Assembly (NCBI RefSeq): GCF_001580995.1
Contig: NZ_LHZU01000143.1
Coordinates: forward strand, 1-64,000
Direction: 5' to 3'
Length of the DNA stretch: 64,000 nucleotides
Source: Acetobacter senegalensis
Lineage (GTDB): Bacteria > Pseudomonadota > Alphaproteobacteria > Acetobacterales > Acetobacteraceae
The notes below the pieces were generated by a model. That model did not search any database. It was not told the origin of the DNA and saw only the letters and a program-made list of their open reading frames with translations. Below, in pieces: positions 62,408 to 64,000 of this stretch. A program made the translations under genes and the position numbers. The stretch's first letter is position 1, and each line of letters opens with the position of its first letter.

Positions 62408-64000
62408 GCGTGCGCTACCTGCTTGCTCAGAAAATACCTGTAAGGACCATCCTGCTGTTCCAGCACTGCGGGAGGTCCATCTTCCACAATCCTGCCGTCC
62501 TGCATCACGACAATTCTATCAAAGTTCCGCAAGGTGGAAAGCCGGTGTGCCACGGCAATCACGGTTCGGCCCATCATAAGCCGGTCCAGCGCCTTCTGCA
62601 CATGCTCTTCGCTTTCCGTATCCAGTGCGCTGGTGGCTTCATCCAGAATAAGGATGGGTGCGTTGCGCAGAAAGGCGCGCGCGATGGCAATACGCTGGCG
62701 CTGCCCACCCGAAAGCTTGACGCCCCGATCCCCCACAATGGTCTGAAACCCCTCCGGCATGGCCTCGATAAATCCGGCGCATCCCGCCGCCATGGCTGCT
62801 GCGCGCACCTGCTCATCCGTCGCATCCGGTCGGCCATACCGAATATTTTCCAACACGGACCGATGCAACAGCGACACATCCTGCGGCACAATGGAAAGAC
62901 AAGCGCGCAACGCATCATCCGTCAGGCCGCGAATATCCTGCCCATCTATCAGGATCTTGCCAGACTGCACAAAACGCAGGCGCTGCAACAACGCCAGCAC
63001 GGTGCTTTTACCTGAACCAGACCGCCCCACCAGCCCCACGCGGCTGCCAGCCGTGATGTGCAGATTGAAATCCGACAGCACAGCCGTCCCACCAGGATAA
63101 GCAAAATCCACATCCCGAAAGGCCACATCGCCTTTCACGGGCCCTTCCATCTCGGTGGCGTCTTCAGCATCAGGCATGTCATGCGGCACCAGCAGCGCTG
63201 ACAGCACTTCAGAAAGCCGGGCGTTATGCTGGATGGTTTCCACCAAAGACATGGCAAGGTCTCGCGTGCCGTGCAGAATGGCAAATCCCAGCGTAATGAC
63301 CATGACCACCTGTCCCACAGTGGCCTGCCCCCACTGCCACAGCAACACCGCCCAGATCAGCAACCCGGTTGTGAGAACGGCAGTCAGGGCCGCGTGAACC
63401 ATCCGCAGGCGTTCCATGTAACGCAGGGACTTGAGCCGCTGCCCCATTTCCCGCTGAGCCAGCGTGTTGAAGCGTTGGCGTTCCCGCCAACGCATACCAA
63501 ATGCCCGCACAAGCGCGATGTTGCCCATGACGTCCAACGTCTCGCCTTCCAGTCCGGCCGCGGCCTCCGCATACAGCCCGTGCAGGGATCGCCCCCGCAC
63601 CGCCAGCCGGAACATGAGAAAACACAGACCAGAGGCTGTGATGACGGTAGCAGCCCCCATCACCCAACTGACGGACAGCATGAGCGTAACGGACAGCACC
63701 ACATTCAGCGCAGGAGGCAGCACATTCCACGCAAGCATGTTTTCAATAATAAAGCTGACATTGCCTGCCGTGGCGATACGGGTTGCCAGCGATATCGGCA
63801 TACGGTCTGCAAAATAGGCGGGAGAATGCCCCGTAAGAAAACGGAACAGATCCTGCCGGATATCACCTGTAACCGCCACAAAAGTGCCAGATGCAAACCA
63901 GCCTGCCACACGCCATGAAAGGTTATCCGCCACAATCAGGCCAATCAGCAGGCCAACGGCTCCCCACGCGGCTTTGGTGGGCGCGCCGTGTGGAATGCTG
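62404..64000 (-). CDS. ABC exporter, fused permease-ATPase (5' end cut by window)
   Basis: Half-type ABC exporter; the frame is open to the right edge, so the N-terminus and at least one membrane helix are missing. Visible part: 3-5 membrane segments with the ABC-membrane region, then an ATPase domain with Walker A GRSGSGKST, Q-loop SIVPQDVSLLH, signature LSGGQRQRIAIARA, Walker B ILILDEATSALD and H-loop AVAHRLST. The fold is of the MsbA/lipid or drug exporter type; substrate not determinable. Translationally coupled to the GntR regulator downstream. Confidence 0.9.
   Translation of the reverse strand, partial: SIPHGAPTKAAWGAVGLLIGLIVADNLSWRVAGWFASGTFVAVTGDIRQDLFRFLTGHSPAYFADRMPISLATRIATAGNVSFIIENMLAWNVLPPALNVVLSVTLMLSVSWVMGAATVITASGLCFLMFRLAVRGRSLHGLYAEAAAGLEGETLDVMGNIALVRAFGMRWRERQRFNTLAQREMGQRLKSLRYMERLRMVHAALTAVLTTGLLIWAVLLWQWGQATVGQVVMVITLGFAILHGTRDLAMSLVETIQHNARLSEVLSALLVPHDMPDAEDATEMEGPVKGDVAFRDVDFAYPGGTAVLSDFNLHITAGSRVGLVGRSGSGKSTVLALLQRLRFVQSGKILIDGQDIRGLTDDALRACLSIVPQDVSLLHRSVLENIRYGRPDATDEQVRAAAMAAGCAGFIEAMPEGFQTIVGDRGVKLSGGQRQRIAIARAFLRNAPILILDEATSALDTESEEHVQKALDRLMMGRTVIAVAHRLSTLRNFDRIVVMQDGRIVEDGPPAVLEQQDGPYRYFLSKQVAHA

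Noticed and set aside
1-64000. tRNA/rRNA genes, CRISPR arrays, IS elements, prophage, toxin-antitoxin or restriction systems
   Set aside because: Reading the window gave no T-loop-like GGTTCGA with matching stems, no regularly spaced repeats, no transposase or integrase motif, and no defence-type domains. Small RNAs cannot be excluded by eye.

Overview
The window looks like a chromosomal segment of an acetic acid bacterium (Alphaproteobacteria, Acetobacteraceae, most likely Acetobacter or a close relative). This rests on the mix of genes: a periplasmic molybdenum/[2Fe-2S]/three-heme cytochrome c dehydrogenase of the AldFGH type, a polyol (mannitol-type) dehydrogenase, an NAD-type isocitrate dehydrogenase and class II fumarase, an HdeD acid-stress protein, and alphaproteobacterial hslVU, ftsEX, CarD and minCDE loci. 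No rRNA, tRNA, CRISPR array, transposase or phage gene was seen. The species call is inference; no database was consulted.

Layout. 1-1572 (minus): two RadC-like genes in tandem. 1621-9808 (plus): UvrD helicase, PrmA, aminopeptidase P, NAD-isocitrate dehydrogenase, a Nudix hydrolase and an MFS transporter. 9809-11835: an AT-rich stretch carrying one glycosyltransferase. 11836-14103 (minus): RF3 and ribosomal protein S4. 14466-17731: HdeD, and on the opposite strand a long CPA1 Na+/H+ antiporter with a cyclic-nucleotide-binding-like domain. 18078-21675: fumarase, two tiny envelope proteins and a solitary peptide-type solute-binding protein. 21676-22190: a non-coding region with two copies of a DnaA-box-like dyad. 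22191-24270: a DUF3649-PepSY-DUF3325 membrane cassette linked in other bacteria to iron uptake. 24335-26862 (minus): a secreted alpha/beta hydrolase and a lone PstS. 26915-31232 (minus): rpmI-rplT-pheS-pheT. 31691-37690 (plus): polyol dehydrogenase and the three-gene periplasmic dehydrogenase. 38151-45648 (minus): a glycerophosphotransferase-like protein, hslV-hslU-sufE, and two overlapping hybrid histidine kinases. 46044-50407: a small membrane protein, a zinc-ribbon Pro/Glu-rich protein, and ftsE-ftsX-ydcF. 50455-57383: S-formylglutathione hydrolase, a bestrophin, CarD, a TPR/heptosyltransferase-like protein, and an LpoA-like lipoprotein divergent from rsmI. 57466-64000: a YhiN-type flavoprotein, a GST, minC, minDE, and a GntR regulator coupled to an ABC exporter that runs off the right edge.

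Most of the window is core chromosome: translation (S4, L20, L35, PheST, RF3, PrmA, RsmI), proteolysis (HslVU), division and envelope (FtsEX, MinCDE, LpoA-like) and central carbon metabolism. The points most worth a second look are the RadC pair with complementary decay, the DnaA-box-like dyads in the 500-bp gap, the overlapping hybrid kinase pair without an output protein, the lpoA/rsmI overlap at their start codons, the zinc-ribbon protein beside ftsEX, and the long antiporter with a structured leader and a TetR-type palindrome upstream. I did not find a clearly new multi-gene defence or mobile system.
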